Notes: a model not told the origin generated them from the letters alone. Shown: positions 15,789-24,639, counted from the stretch's first letter. The stretch: 61,020 bases of DNA from an uncultured Bacillota bacterium (GCA_947649625.1 CANSSJ010000004.1:1-61020); one strand, 5' to 3'. Made by a program: numbers and translations.

Positions 15789-15907
15789 AAAGGCCCCCTT
15801 CGCAAAGGGGGCTGGCACGGCGGAGCCGTGACTGGGGGGTTTCGAGGGGAAACCCTCCGTCATTTGCTTCGCAAATGCCACCTCCCTTTGCGAAGGGAGG
15901 CTTTTCC
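15789..15907. repeat. MITE/REP-like palindromic repeat R2
   Basis: It starts with AAGGCCCCCTTCGCAAAGGGGGCT and ends with CACCTCCCTTTGCGAAGGGAGGCTT, near-palindromic ends that match R3 at 31308-31420. The middle contains CGGCGGAGCCGTG-type hairpins. It has no gene. Confidence 0.65.
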
Positions 15908-15930
15908 TGACGAATAAGAAAGGAGCTTCT

Positions 15931-16692
15931 ATGCGCCCCTGGTTTACCACCGAACAGCTGGACCCCGATACCTATATTATCAGCGAGTACCGCCACTGGG
16001 AGGAGACCCACTGCTACCTCCTCATCGGCACAGACCGCTCCCTGCTTATCGACACCGGGCTGGGTATCTGCAATATTTACGACGAGGTCCGTCCGCTTAC
16101 CGACAAGCCCATTACCGCAATAGCCACCCATATTCATTGGGACCACATCGGCGGACACAAATACTTCCCCGATTTCTACGCCCACCAGGCGGAGCTGCCC
16201 TGGCTCCGGGGGGAGTTTCCCCTGTCCATTGAAACGGTCCGGGAGATGGTACTGGACCGGTGCGACCCGCCTGAGGACTTCGACGTGAACCAATATCAGA
16301 TGTTCCAGGGGGAGCCCTCCCGCATCCTCTACGGCGGAGAAAAACTGGACCTGGGCGGGCGGACCGTCCAGGTCCTCCACACGCCGGGCCACTCCCCCGG
16401 CCATCTCTGCTTTTGGGAGGAGAACCGGGGGGACCTGTACACCGGCGATTTGGTGTATTTAGACACCCTCTTCGCCTACTACCCCTCCACCGACCCGGAG
16501 GCCTATCTGTCCTCTCTGGAGGCCATCGCCGTCCTTCCAGCCCGGCGGGTGCTGCCCGCCCACCATTCCATGAACGTCCCGCCGGACACCCCGGCGAAAA
16601 TGCGGGACGCCCTCCGTCAGCTGAAGAGAAAGGGGAAGCTCCGCCATGGCGCGGGCGTCTTCCAATATGACGGGTGGGGCATCTGGCTCTGA
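15931..16692 (+). CDS. Metallo-beta-lactamase-fold hydrolase
   Basis: The protein has 253 residues. THIHWDHIGGH (H67, H69, D71, H72) is the HxHxDH metal motif. Further ligands are the His in HTPGHSPGH, the Asp in YTGDLV and the His in PAHHS. The family covers many hydrolases and oxidoreductases; nothing here identifies the substrate. AAAGGAG precedes the ATG. Confidence 0.8.
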   Translation: MRPWFTTEQLDPDTYIISEYRHWEETHCYLLIGTDRSLLIDTGLGICNIYDEVRPLTDKPITAIATHIHWDHIGGHKYFPDFYAHQAELPWLRGEFPLSIETVREMVLDRCDPPEDFDVNQYQMFQGEPSRILYGGEKLDLGGRTVQVLHTPGHSPGHLCFWEENRGDLYTGDLVYLDTLFAYYPSTDPEAYLSSLEAIAVLPARRVLPAHHSMNVPPDTPAKMRDALRQLKRKGKLRHGAGVFQYDGWGIWL

Positions 16693-16793
16693 CCTCCGCG
16701 GCGGCAATCCTGCAAAACGCCGGAAGCGCCGCCCAGAATATTCCATACGTCCAGCAGAATCAAAAATTATTTTGTCACCCTCTATGCAATTTT

Positions 16794-16877
16794 TTATCCA
16801 CTTTTCCCACCGGACTTTCCACAGCTTTTCGCCTTGAAACAGAGGGATTCTCCACATTGTCCACAGGGTTTTCCACA
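16794..16877. promoter_or_regulatory. Cluster of DnaA-box-like sites upstream of mnmE
   Basis: Five 9-mers of the form TTnTCCACA or one change from it lie in the same orientation: 16794-16802 (TTATCCACT), 16815-16823 (CTTTCCACA), 16848-16856 (TTCTCCACA), 16857-16865 (TTGTCCACA) and 16869-16877 (TTTTCCACA). A weaker one is at 16802-16810. The flanks are AT-rich for this genome. It could be part of an origin, a DnaA-titration site, or a DnaA-regulated promoter. No dnaA or dnaN lies in the window. The whole 16693-17026 gap has no gene. Confidence 0.55.
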
Positions 16878-17026
16878 TCGGTTATGTCAACCCTTTGAGT
16901 GAGAATATGCACCCATCCGGTTTCCATAATATCTGTCAAGGCTGAATTTTATACAAAGTTTCTCCCGGCGGTATTTTCGCAGGAGAAAGTGAATTTTCCA
17001 CCGCACCGTGAAAGGAGCGCATTTCA

Positions 17027-18487
17027 ATGTGCTTTCATATTGATACCATCGCCGCCATCTCCACCCCCCCGGGACCGGGGGCCATCGGCATCCTGCGCCT
17101 GTCCGGACGGTCGGCTGTTTCCATTGTGGAAAGATGCTTTCAGCCCTTGGGCCACAAGACTTTGCGGGACCACGGTCCCCGGGAGCTGGTCTACGGCGAT
17201 CTGCTGGACAGCGGGGGCGCGCCCATCGACCGGGTGCTGTGCACCTACAGTCTGGGCCCCTCCAGCTACACCGGGGAGGACACGGCAGAATTTCACTGTC
17301 ACGGCTCCCCCATGGTGCTCACGTTGGGGCTGGAGGCCCTGTTTGCCGCCGGGGCGAGGCAGGCGAAGGCCGGGGAGTTTACACGCCGGGCCTTTCTCAA
17401 CGGCCGGCTGGATCTGGCCCAGGCGGAGGCGGTGGGCGACCTCCTGGAGGCCCGGAGCCGGGAGGGAGCCCGCCACGCGGCGGGCCAGCTGGCGGGGGCG
17501 CTGTCCAAAAAGATCGGAGACATTTACTCCGCCCTGGTGGACGTGATGGCCCATTTTCACGCCGTGCTGGACTACCCAGACGAGGACATCGACCCCTTCC
17601 GCCTGGAGGAGCTGTCCCGGACGCTGGAGGAGCAGGAGGGGGAACTGTCCGCCCTCTTGTCCACCTGCGGGCGAGGGAAGCTGCTGCGGGAGGGCGTCCC
17701 CTGCGCCATTGTGGGCCGGCCCAACGCGGGCAAGTCCTCCCTGCTCAACGCCATGCTGGGCTGGGACCGGGCCATCGTCACCGACATCCCCGGCACCACC
17801 CGGGACACGGTGGAGGAGCGGTGCGAGCTGGGGGGCGTCCCCCTGCGGCTCATCGACACCGCCGGCCTGCGGGACACCGCCGACCCGGTGGAGAAGCTGG
17901 GGGTGGAGCGCTCCCGAAAGGCTATGGAGGAGGCCGGGCTGATTTTGGTGCTCATCGACGCATCCCGGCCCGCCCAGGACGAGGATTTTGCCCTCCTCCA
18001 GGAGGCCATGTCCCTGGCCCCCACCGTCCTGGTGTGGACCAAAGGCGATCTGCCCGACGCGCCTGTTCCGTTTGTGTTTCAAGACGCTGCCCGCTTGAGC
18101 GGTGTGATTTCGGTGTTGACCAAAGGAGGCTCCCCCAACGAATCTGCCCCGTTTTTAGACCTGCCGGACGGCGTGTCTGTTGTTGGGGTAAGCGCCAAGA
18201 CCGGCCAGGGCCTGGATTTGCTGGAAGAGGCAGTAGCGGAGCTGTTCCCCAAAGAGGAGACCGTCCCCTACGGCCAGCTCCTCACCAACGCCCGGCAGGA
18301 GGAGGCGGCCAAACGGGCCCGGGAGGCGGTCCGCCGGGCCCGGGAGGCCCTGGCCGCCGGCATCACCCCCGACGCCCTGCTCACCGACGTGGAGGAGGCG
18401 CTGGAGGCTCTGGGGGAGCTCACCGGCCAGAGCGTCCGGGAGGACGTGACCGACCGCATTTTTTCCAAGTTCTGCGTCGGAAAGTGA
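17027..18487 (+). CDS. mnmE: tRNA modification GTPase MnmE
   Basis: MnmE works with MnmG to modify U34 of certain tRNAs. The 486-residue protein has the N-terminal folate-binding domain (1-120), a helical domain, and the inserted G domain with GRPNAGKSS (about 229), DIPGTTRDT, DTAGL (about 277) and TKGD (about 338). The C-terminal catalytic cysteine lies in FCVGK. Between TKGD and VSAKTG is an extra stretch of about 30 residues (348-380) not usual in MnmE and with less GC-biased codons. AAAGGAG precedes the ATG. mnmG is not next to it, unlike many genomes. Confidence 0.95.
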   Translation: MCFHIDTIAAISTPPGPGAIGILRLSGRSAVSIVERCFQPLGHKTLRDHGPRELVYGDLLDSGGAPIDRVLCTYSLGPSSYTGEDTAEFHCHGSPMVLTLGLEALFAAGARQAKAGEFTRRAFLNGRLDLAQAEAVGDLLEARSREGARHAAGQLAGALSKKIGDIYSALVDVMAHFHAVLDYPDEDIDPFRLEELSRTLEEQEGELSALLSTCGRGKLLREGVPCAIVGRPNAGKSSLLNAMLGWDRAIVTDIPGTTRDTVEERCELGGVPLRLIDTAGLRDTADPVEKLGVERSRKAMEEAGLILVLIDASRPAQDEDFALLQEAMSLAPTVLVWTKGDLPDAPVPFVFQDAARLSGVISVLTKGGSPNESAPFLDLPDGVSVVGVSAKTGQGLDLLEEAVAELFPKEETVPYGQLLTNARQEEAAKRAREAVRRAREALAAGITPDALLTDVEEALEALGELTGQSVREDVTDRIFSKFCVGK

Positions 18488-18493
18488 AGAAAC

Positions 18494-18535
18494 CGCCCCG
18501 CTGGACCGAAAGGCTCCGGCGGGGCGAAAATTTTT
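18494..18535 (+). terminator. Intrinsic terminator after mnmE
   Basis: GCCCCGC and GCGGGGC form a stem extended by TGGA/TCCG pairs and are followed by AAAATTTTTT. Confidence 0.7.
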
Positions 18536-18547
18536 TGCGGCGGGGGG

Positions 18548-18594
18548 TTGACAAACCGCCCCGAATGTATTATTGTATTAAGCGCATAATACAA
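18548..18594 (+). promoter_or_regulatory. Promoter and operator of the GntR-ABC operon
   Basis: TTGACA (18548-18553) and TATTGT (18571-18576) are separated by 17 bp. Overlapping the -10 is a perfect inverted repeat, TTGTATTA-N6-TAATACAA, at 18573-18594, a likely binding site for the GntR protein encoded just downstream. Confidence 0.75.
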
Positions 18595-18615
18595 AAAGAG
18601 CAGGAGGTCACCGCC

Positions 18616-18975
18616 ATGGATTGGAAGCTGGACGATGGGCGGCCCATCTGGCCCCAGCTCAGCCAGCAGCTGGCCCGGCGGATCATCGCCGGGGAGTACC
18701 CCCCCGGGAGCAGGCTGCCCTCGGTGCGGGAGCTGGCGGCGGAGGCGGGGGTGAACCCCAACACCATGCAGCGGGCCCTGGCCCAGCTGGAGCAGGAGGG
18801 GCTGGCCCGGGCCGACCGGACGGCGGGCCGTCTGGTCACCCAGGACGCCGCCGTTCTGGAGGCCGCCCGCCTGCGGGAGGCCCAGGCCGTCATCAGGAGC
18901 TATTTCGAGGCCATGTCCGCCCTGGGGTATGACCGGGAGCGGGCGGTGGAGCTGTTGAAGGAGGAATTTCAGTGA
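18616..18975 (+). CDS. GntR-family regulator (YtrA-like)
   Basis: The protein has 119 residues: a GntR winged helix-turn-helix (about 10-75; PLWQ-like start, SVRELAAEAGVNPNTMQRAL recognition helix region) and a short helical tail. This small form is the YtrA subfamily, which normally represses the ABC transporter genes beside it. AGGAGG precedes ATG 18616. Its stop overlaps the GTG of the ATPase gene, and a palindromic operator sits in its promoter. Confidence 0.85.
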   Translation: MDWKLDDGRPIWPQLSQQLARRIIAGEYPPGSRLPSVRELAAEAGVNPNTMQRALAQLEQEGLARADRTAGRLVTQDAAVLEAARLREAQAVIRSYFEAMSALGYDRERAVELLKEEFQ

Positions 18976-19697
18976 GCGACTTTTTGATTGAGTGCCGGGG
19001 GCTGTACAAGTCCTACGGCCTGCGCCCCGCCCTGAGCGGGGTGGATCTGGAGGTGGGGCCGGGGCGGATCGTGGGCCTGCTGGGGCCCAATGGCAGCGGC
19101 AAGACCACCCTCATCAAGCTGCTGTGCGGCCTGCTCCAGCCCACCCGGGGGGAGCTGGCGGTGGACGGCTCAGCTATCGGCCCCTACACCAAGTCGGTAA
19201 TCAGCTATCTGCCCGACCGGATGTACTTCGCCGACTGGATGAAAGCCGTGGACCTCTTCGACCTCTTCCGGGACTTCTACGCCGATTTCGAGTATGAGAA
19301 GGCCATCGCCATGTGCCGTTCTCTGGGGGTGGAGCCGGGGGACCGGCTGAAATCCATGTCCAAGGGCACCAAGGAGAAGGTCCAGCTTGTGCTGGCCATG
19401 TCCCGGCAGGCAAAGCTCTATCTGCTGGATGAGCCCATCGCGGGGGTGGACCCGGCAGCCCGGGATTTCATCCTGCGCACCATTCTGACCAACTACAACG
19501 AGGAGGGCACCGTCCTCATCTCCACCCACCTGATCTCCGATGTGGAGAAGGTGCTGGACGAGGCCATTTTCCTGAAAGAGGGAAAGATCATGCTCCACGC
19601 CACGGTGGACGACATCCGGGAGCGGGAGGGCAAGAGCGTGGACGCCCTCTTCCGGGAGATTTTCCGGGCCCAGCCCATGGAAGGAGGGGGATTCTGA
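18972..19697 (+). CDS. ABC transporter ATP-binding protein
   Basis: The protein has 241 residues. Walker A is GPNGSGKTT; Walker B is LYLLDEPIAGVD; the signature is degenerate (LKSMSKGTKEKVQ instead of LSGGQ), a common feature of YtrB/EcsA-type exporters. The start is GTG 18972, sharing bases with the GntR stop (GTGA). The permease gene follows with a one-base overlap, so this is one exporter operon. The substrate is unknown; YtrA-type systems often respond to cell-wall stress. Confidence 0.88.
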   Translation: MSDFLIECRGLYKSYGLRPALSGVDLEVGPGRIVGLLGPNGSGKTTLIKLLCGLLQPTRGELAVDGSAIGPYTKSVISYLPDRMYFADWMKAVDLFDLFRDFYADFEYEKAIAMCRSLGVEPGDRLKSMSKGTKEKVQLVLAMSRQAKLYLLDEPIAGVDPAARDFILRTILTNYNEEGTVLISTHLISDVEKVLDEAIFLKEGKIMLHATVDDIREREGKSVDALFREIFRAQPMEGGGF

Positions 19698-20467
19698 TGC
19701 TGCTGAAATTGCTCAAATACGACTTCCGGGCCATGTGGAAGCAGTTCTCTTTGGTCTGGGGGGCGGCGCTGGCCCTGGCCCTGGTCAACCGGTTCACCGT
19801 GTTTCGGGACGCGGCCAGCAATGTCACCAGCAATTCCGAACTGTTCATGTTTGCCTTTATGGCTGTAATTATGGCCATGCTGGTCCTTGCCGTCATCTTT
19901 GTGGTCAACCGGTTTTCCAAGGGGCTGCTGGGCAGCGAGGGCTATCTCATGCACACCCTCCCCGTCCGCCCCTGGGAGCTGGTGGCCTCCAAGCTGATCT
20001 GCGGGGCGGTCACCTGGATAGGCTGCGGTGTGGTGGCCGTTGCCTCGGTCTTTGTCATGACCCCCATCAACTGGGCTGAGCTGATACAATTTCCCTTCTG
20101 GGGAGAACTTTTCCGGGGGATCGTAAAACATCCGGACGCCATTGTGCTGGTGCTGGAATTCTGCCTGCTGATCCTCTCGACAACCGTTCAGTCCATCGCC
20201 ATGATCTATCTGGCCCTGGCCGCCGGACACCTGTTTTCCCGCCACCGCCGGCTCATCAGCGTGGCCGCTTTCATTGGGCTGTATATCCTGATCTTCAACA
20301 TATATGGCAGGGTGTTCTCCGTCCGCTTTATTCAGCGGCTGATGAATATCGCCACCGTAAACGTCTACGGCTCCCTGCTCACCGCCAGCGCCATTATGCT
20401 CATTCCCGCCGCCGCCTTCCTGGTCGTGGTGTGCTGGATTCTGGAACACAAGCTGAATCTGGAGTAA
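19697..20467 (+). CDS. ABC transporter permease (ABC-2-like)
   Basis: The protein has 256 residues and about six hydrophobic segments: near 20-40, 52-72, 100-122, 155-175, 195-215 and 230-250. The first 15 residues (LLKLLKYDFRAMWK) are the cytosolic lead-in seen in ABC-2 permeases. Its ATG overlaps the ATPase stop (TGATG). It should form the membrane part of the exporter repressed by the GntR protein. Confidence 0.75.
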   Translation: MLLKLLKYDFRAMWKQFSLVWGAALALALVNRFTVFRDAASNVTSNSELFMFAFMAVIMAMLVLAVIFVVNRFSKGLLGSEGYLMHTLPVRPWELVASKLICGAVTWIGCGVVAVASVFVMTPINWAELIQFPFWGELFRGIVKHPDAIVLVLEFCLLILSTTVQSIAMIYLALAAGHLFSRHRRLISVAAFIGLYILIFNIYGRVFSVRFIQRLMNIATVNVYGSLLTASAIMLIPAAAFLVVVCWILEHKLNLE

Positions 20468-20506
20468 AAGGACTGCCTGAAGCCGCTGGCTTCAGGCAGT
20501 CCTTTT
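20467..20506. terminator. Bidirectional terminator
   Basis: AAAAGGACTGCCTGAAGCC and its perfect complement surround a 3-nt loop. It ends the exporter operon from the left and the long leftward operon from the right. Confidence 0.9.
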
Positions 20507-21707
20507 AAAGTGTCCAGGCGTCCAGGAATTGCTGATGCTGCTCCCGGCTGAAATTGAGGCCGTCGCAGCTCCACACCCCCATCCGGGCGGTGGCGCTGAG
20601 CACCCCGTCCCGCCGGTCCAGCCGGGACAGGAGGAGGGGAAGCTCCCGGCGGAGGGGCTGGAGGTCCCCTTTGGGGAAGACCGTGTATTCCTCCACCGTC
20701 TGGCCGCAAAATACGGTCTTTTTCAGATCCTTGATGTCCACATTCATATAGGTGTCCCGGTCGGCCACCAGCCGGTAGACGGTGGGCTGCTGGTCGTCCA
20801 GCAGCAGGCATACGCACCGGCCCCGCTCCCAGATCAGCTCCAGGGTGAGCCGGAAGGGGTGATACACCGTCTTTTTCAGGCGGCGCACATAGGTCCCCGC
20901 CCCGTTCAGGGTGAACGCCAGCTCCAGCCGGGCCAGCTTTCCGGTGTAAAATCCATTCAGCGCCTCCTCCAGCTCCCGGGCGGTCCAGCCCGCAAAGGGG
21001 ACCGCCTCCGGGGCGGGGCGTTTCTTGGGGAAAAGGGCGTACAGCAGGGACAGGGGGAAGGGCCAGCCCCGGCGGAGGACCTTCACCCCGGTGAGGAAGG
21101 GCAGGCAGGCCCCCGGCCCGGACTCCTTCTCCGGCGGGCGCTGTCCCGCCGCCCGGTCGGGGGCGTTCTCTTCCGGGGAGGAGGGGTCCAGGACGGGCGC
21201 GGCGGGGGCGGGAGCCAGCTGTCCGGCGGAGAGGGCCTCCCGGACCCAGGGGGCGAGCTCGCCGAGAAGGCCCTCCAAAGGCTCCGTTTGAGCGCCCTCC
21301 TCCCCTGCCAGCCAGGGCAGGAGTTTCTCCCGGCCGGCCTTGAACCGCCGGACCAGCCGGGCGGCGTGCCGCTCCGCCTCGCCGGCGTCGGGCACGGCCC
21401 CGGCCTCGAAGGCGTCCTCCACCGAGCCCCGGAAGCACAGCTGATAGCCCCAGCCGCCCCCTTCCCGGCGGTAGAGGAGCAGAGCGGCGCAGTCCAGCTT
21501 GGCGGAGGGGATGCGGGCGGCCATCTCGGGGCAGACGCCCCCCTCAAAGAGGGCGAGCGCCCCCTCCCGGCACTCCGTCCAGCGCAGGGCGGACATATCC
21601 AGCCCATACAGCCGCATGACGGCGTCGGACAGCCCGTCCACCGCGGGCTGGAGATGCCTGAGCCGCTGGTGGGGATAGATCAATACGGTAAAAGAGTTGT
21701 TCATCAT
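20505..21707 (-). CDS. Conserved protein of unknown function (last gene of a leftward operon)
   Basis: The protein has about 400 residues. I do not recognise a family. A central proline- and alanine-rich linker (about 165-215) separates two folded parts; the second contains a beta-rich region (YRLVADRDTYMNVDIKDLKK). No signal peptide or membrane helix. The start is uncertain: GAAAGG precedes two adjacent ATG codons (21707 and 21704), and I chose the first. The start region lies within a few bases of the upstream gene's stop, so the pair is coupled. Confidence 0.55.
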   Translation of the reverse strand: MMNNSFTVLIYPHQRLRHLQPAVDGLSDAVMRLYGLDMSALRWTECREGALALFEGGVCPEMAARIPSAKLDCAALLLYRREGGGWGYQLCFRGSVEDAFEAGAVPDAGEAERHAARLVRRFKAGREKLLPWLAGEEGAQTEPLEGLLGELAPWVREALSAGQLAPAPAAPVLDPSSPEENAPDRAAGQRPPEKESGPGACLPFLTGVKVLRRGWPFPLSLLYALFPKKRPAPEAVPFAGWTARELEEALNGFYTGKLARLELAFTLNGAGTYVRRLKKTVYHPFRLTLELIWERGRCVCLLLDDQQPTVYRLVADRDTYMNVDIKDLKKTVFCGQTVEEYTVFPKGDLQPLRRELPLLLSRLDRRDGVLSATARMGVWSCDGLNFSREQHQQFLDAWTL

Positions 21708-21724
21708 CAGCATCCGCCTTTCCG

Positions 21725-22783
21725 TCACAGGCACAGGGTGTCCAGGATGTTTTGGGCAAAACCCTCCAGCCGCCCCTGAATCCCGGGGAGGGCCAGGGCC
21801 TGTCCGGGGTCGTTGGCCGTCTCGATGAGGGCAAAATTCCGGGGCAGGTAGAAGGACTTGTTCATATTCATGGCGGAGATCACCTGCCGGGCCACCGTGT
21901 CCCCCCCGGAGTAGCCGGACACCACGATGGCGAAGACCGCCTTGTCATAGAACCGGGTCTGGCGGAAGAGGGCGGTGAGCCGGTTGATGAAGGCGGTGAG
22001 GTTGGCGGACAGGGCGTCGTTGTAGTTGGGGCACAGCAGCACCAGGGCGTCGGCGGCCCGGACGGCGGGGTACACCTCGTCCCGCATCACGCCGCCGTAG
22101 AAGCACCCCCCCTGCTCCCCGAAGTGGAGGCACATGGTGTAAGGGCAGCCGGAGCAGTCGGACAGGGTGCCGTTGCGCAGGCCGATCTCATGGACGGCGC
22201 ACCGGTTCCCAAGCATTGCCTGCACCTGGGACCACAGCGCGATGGTGTTGGAGGTGTGGTGGCTGGAGGCGTGGAGGACCAGCACCTGGGGCAGCTCCCT
22301 TTTGGGGAAGGCGAAGCCCTCCACCTGATCGGCAAGCTCCCGGGCGGCGTGGCGGTAGGCCCCCATCAGCTCGGTCCCCAGGTTCCTGGCCTGAACGGCG
22401 AAGTTGGACAGGGAGCCGGTGCCCTCCACCAGAGGCCGGCCCACCAGGGCGCAGCCCGCCATATTCAGGGCCAGAGCCCCCTCGGCGGCGGCGGATTTGG
22501 TGTACAGTTCCCCCGCCCCGTCCACGATGAGTCCGCCGGTGCAACCCCGGAGGAGCCCCGGCTCCTTCCGTAGCCGGGCCAGCATCCGCATGTACTCCAG
22601 ATTGACCCCCGTGTCCCCCAGGGGCAGGGCCAGCAGGAGCCGTTGGCCCTCCAGCCCGGACAGCTCCTCCGCTCTCCGCACTGTGCGGGCCTCCCGGCCG
22701 GCCAGGGCGTGCTTCAAAACGCCGTCCAGCCGCTGGCCCGCCCAGCCGGAATCGGGGGCGGGGTGGATCAAAACAACAGACAT
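21725..22783 (-). CDS. Flavodoxin-fold NAD(P)H-dependent oxidoreductase with N-terminal extension
   Basis: The protein has 352 residues. The second half (from about 170: VLVLHASSHHTSNT, then CSGCPYTMCLHFGEQGGCFY, then DALVLLCPNYNDALSANL) has the pattern of iron-sulfur flavoproteins and NADPH-dependent FMN reductases, including a cysteine cluster that could bind a 4Fe-4S centre. The first 165 residues are an extra domain I cannot name. It starts one base after the stop of the dehydrogenase-like gene. It presumably moves electrons for the same pathway. Confidence 0.65.
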   Translation of the reverse strand: MSVVLIHPAPDSGWAGQRLDGVLKHALAGREARTVRRAEELSGLEGQRLLLALPLGDTGVNLEYMRMLARLRKEPGLLRGCTGGLIVDGAGELYTKSAAAEGALALNMAGCALVGRPLVEGTGSLSNFAVQARNLGTELMGAYRHAARELADQVEGFAFPKRELPQVLVLHASSHHTSNTIALWSQVQAMLGNRCAVHEIGLRNGTLSDCSGCPYTMCLHFGEQGGCFYGGVMRDEVYPAVRAADALVLLCPNYNDALSANLTAFINRLTALFRQTRFYDKAVFAIVVSGYSGGDTVARQVISAMNMNKSFYLPRNFALIETANDPGQALALPGIQGRLEGFAQNILDTLCL

Positions 22784-22784
22784 A

Positions 22785-24071
22785 TCAAATGATCCCCTTC
22801 AAATGCTCCGCCGCCTCCCGGATGTGGCCGAACAGCTCATCGGGGATATGGGGCAGCAGCTCGGTCTCCACCCCGGCGGGGGTGTAGCGGTTTTTGACCC
22901 CCATATACACCCCGTCCAGGAACACCGATCCGCAGTGCCACTCCCCCCGGAGGGTGAGCAGCAGGGACAGCGCCCCGGAGGACAGGGCGGGGGCCACGTA
23001 GGGCTTGAAGCCGATCTTCCGCATTTTCAGGTTGGCGGTAACGGTGAGCCGGGTCAGCTCCTGGGACAGCTCCTCGTCGTAGTGTTCGATGGAGTTGGCG
23101 ATAAACAGCCCCGTCCCGTGGGGGCCGAAGGACCGCCCCCCGGTGAGGAAGGAGGCCAATTTCGGGTCCCGCTTGGCGAAGTAGGCCGCCCGGGCGTTCA
23201 TCACCCCCAGTCCGAAGCCCTGTACCTGCTCGGGCCGCAGGCCCTTGCCGTCCCAGGCGCCGTTTTCGTCCCGGTTGCTCTCCAGATAGGCGGTCTTGGC
23301 CAGGGGATCCACCGGGTCGGACACGGCGCACCACAGGCCCTTGAACTCCTTTTCCCTCGCCATTCTGGCGTAGTGCTTCACGATGCCGGCGTTGGCCTCA
23401 AACTGATACATCCGCACGTCCTTCACTTGGGAGCCCACCGGCGGGATGCCCTTGGAGGCCACAAAGACGAACATGTCGCAGTCAAAGAGCTGGTCCGGCG
23501 TGATGACCTCCACCTCGGGGAACAGGCCGTAATGCCAGGGCAGGCTGATCTGCCCCATCTCAAACTCCCACCGGGCGGTGATCTGGTCGGACAGGTCGCA
23601 GATGCCGATGGAGGAGATCACGTCCCCCCCCAGCAGCTTCAGCCCGGTGAGCAGGGTGGAGCCCACGTCGCCGATGGCCAGGATATTCACCCGCTTCTTG
23701 CCAGAGCCGGGGGACCAGTGGAGCAGTTCCTCCCAGCCCGGGCGGGCGGTGTTGACGGCGGTGAGCCGGCCGTCGGCGATGGCCTGCCGCACGTTCTCGT
23801 CCAGCTCCAGCGGGAGGGCCTCTCCGTTGACCACGGCGCTGGTGGGGCCGTCGTCAAAATCGGGGAGGCGGGAGGCGTCCAGCGCCGCCAGCCCGTGTCC
23901 GGCCAGCAGCTGGCCGGGATGGTTGACCTTGAAGGACCCCCGGCCCAGCACCGGGTCCCCGGGGACGGCGGCGAACAGCCGCCAGCTTCCGGCGGGCTCG
24001 GTCTGGGGCCCGAGGCCCTCCAGAGGGATTAAGGAAGCCAACGCCGCGCCGTTGACATTGTAATAATACAT
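22785..24071 (-). CDS. Lactate/malate dehydrogenase-like Rossmann protein
   Basis: The protein has 428 residues. From about 130 it has a Rossmann-like start (VNILAIGDVGSTLLTGLKL) and resembles the lactate/malate dehydrogenase superfamily. The first 125 residues form an unusual extra domain. I do not see a clear catalytic His-Asp pair of classical LDH, so the reaction is uncertain. It may be an NAD-dependent dehydrogenase that has lost or changed its substrate site. It is the third gene of the operon. Confidence 0.5.
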   Translation of the reverse strand: MYYYNVNGAALASLIPLEGLGPQTEPAGSWRLFAAVPGDPVLGRGSFKVNHPGQLLAGHGLAALDASRLPDFDDGPTSAVVNGEALPLELDENVRQAIADGRLTAVNTARPGWEELLHWSPGSGKKRVNILAIGDVGSTLLTGLKLLGGDVISSIGICDLSDQITARWEFEMGQISLPWHYGLFPEVEVITPDQLFDCDMFVFVASKGIPPVGSQVKDVRMYQFEANAGIVKHYARMAREKEFKGLWCAVSDPVDPLAKTAYLESNRDENGAWDGKGLRPEQVQGFGLGVMNARAAYFAKRDPKLASFLTGGRSFGPHGTGLFIANSIEHYDEELSQELTRLTVTANLKMRKIGFKPYVAPALSSGALSLLLTLRGEWHCGSVFLDGVYMGVKNRYTPAGVETELLPHIPDELFGHIREAAEHLKGII

Positions 24072-24106
24072 GGTGATATCACATCCTGTTGTATAATTTG
24101 CCCCGC

Positions 24107-24619
24107 TTAACGGGCTGCCTGGTCCGCGGGACGGTATTTCTCATACAGCTCATTGAACAGCTCCAGGGAGCCGCGGCAGGTATAGGAAGACCGAGGGGTT
24201 TCCCCCGGCTGGCAGACCCAGTAGCTCAGCTCCATGTCGGACCAGGGTCGCTCGCCGTTTTTTGAGGCAAACTGCAGGTTAAAATTCTCCCCGCTCAGGA
24301 GATAGACGTCACAGACATACAGGGTGCTGCCTCCTGCGCCGATTCCGTATTTGAAAATTTCCTTCAGCCCGCTTCCGGTGTGCTGAAAGGAGTTCAGCGA
24401 TTCAACAAGAGCCCGGATATCCTCCCTGTCCGACACGACCGCTGTATGAAGACCAAGGCGGACGTCGGTGCTGGACAGCTCGATCCGGTCTACCTCGTCC
24501 GGAGAGAACCGCATCATATTGATGTCCCCCCGGAACCAGCCGAACAGCCAGCCGCAAAACAGTAATATGGCGGCCAGTGCGGCGCCGCCGGCAATCAGCC
24601 ATTTCTGTTTCTTTGCCAT
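24107..24619 (-). CDS. Membrane-anchored protein of unknown function
   Basis: The protein has 170 residues. One N-terminal membrane helix (about 8-28) follows MAKKQKW, so the rest faces the outside. The exported part contains three cysteines and mixed strands with no motif I know. I start at the ATG at 24619, with AAAGGAGGGTG upstream. It lies 20 bases after the stop of the 1598-residue gene. Confidence 0.55.
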   Translation of the reverse strand: MAKKQKWLIAGGAALAAILLFCGWLFGWFRGDINMMRFSPDEVDRIELSSTDVRLGLHTAVVSDREDIRALVESLNSFQHTGSGLKEIFKYGIGAGGSTLYVCDVYLLSGENFNLQFASKNGERPWSDMELSYWVCQPGETPRSSYTCRGSLELFNELYEKYRPADQAAR

Positions 24620-24639
24620 AGTTTTCACCCTCCTTTTCG

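Noticed and set aside
13830-15950. Minus-strand open frame of 706 codons opposite the flavoprotein gene
   Set aside because: A shadow of the real gene, running through a terminator and a repeat.
16794-16877. Calling this cluster oriC
   Set aside because: The sites are good, but without dnaA, dnaN or a skew switch in the window an origin call would be too strong. It is kept as a candidate only.
22785-24071. Naming this gene ldh
   Set aside because: The Rossmann part is LDH/MDH-like, but I cannot find the catalytic His-Asp set and the first 125 residues are unlike LDH.
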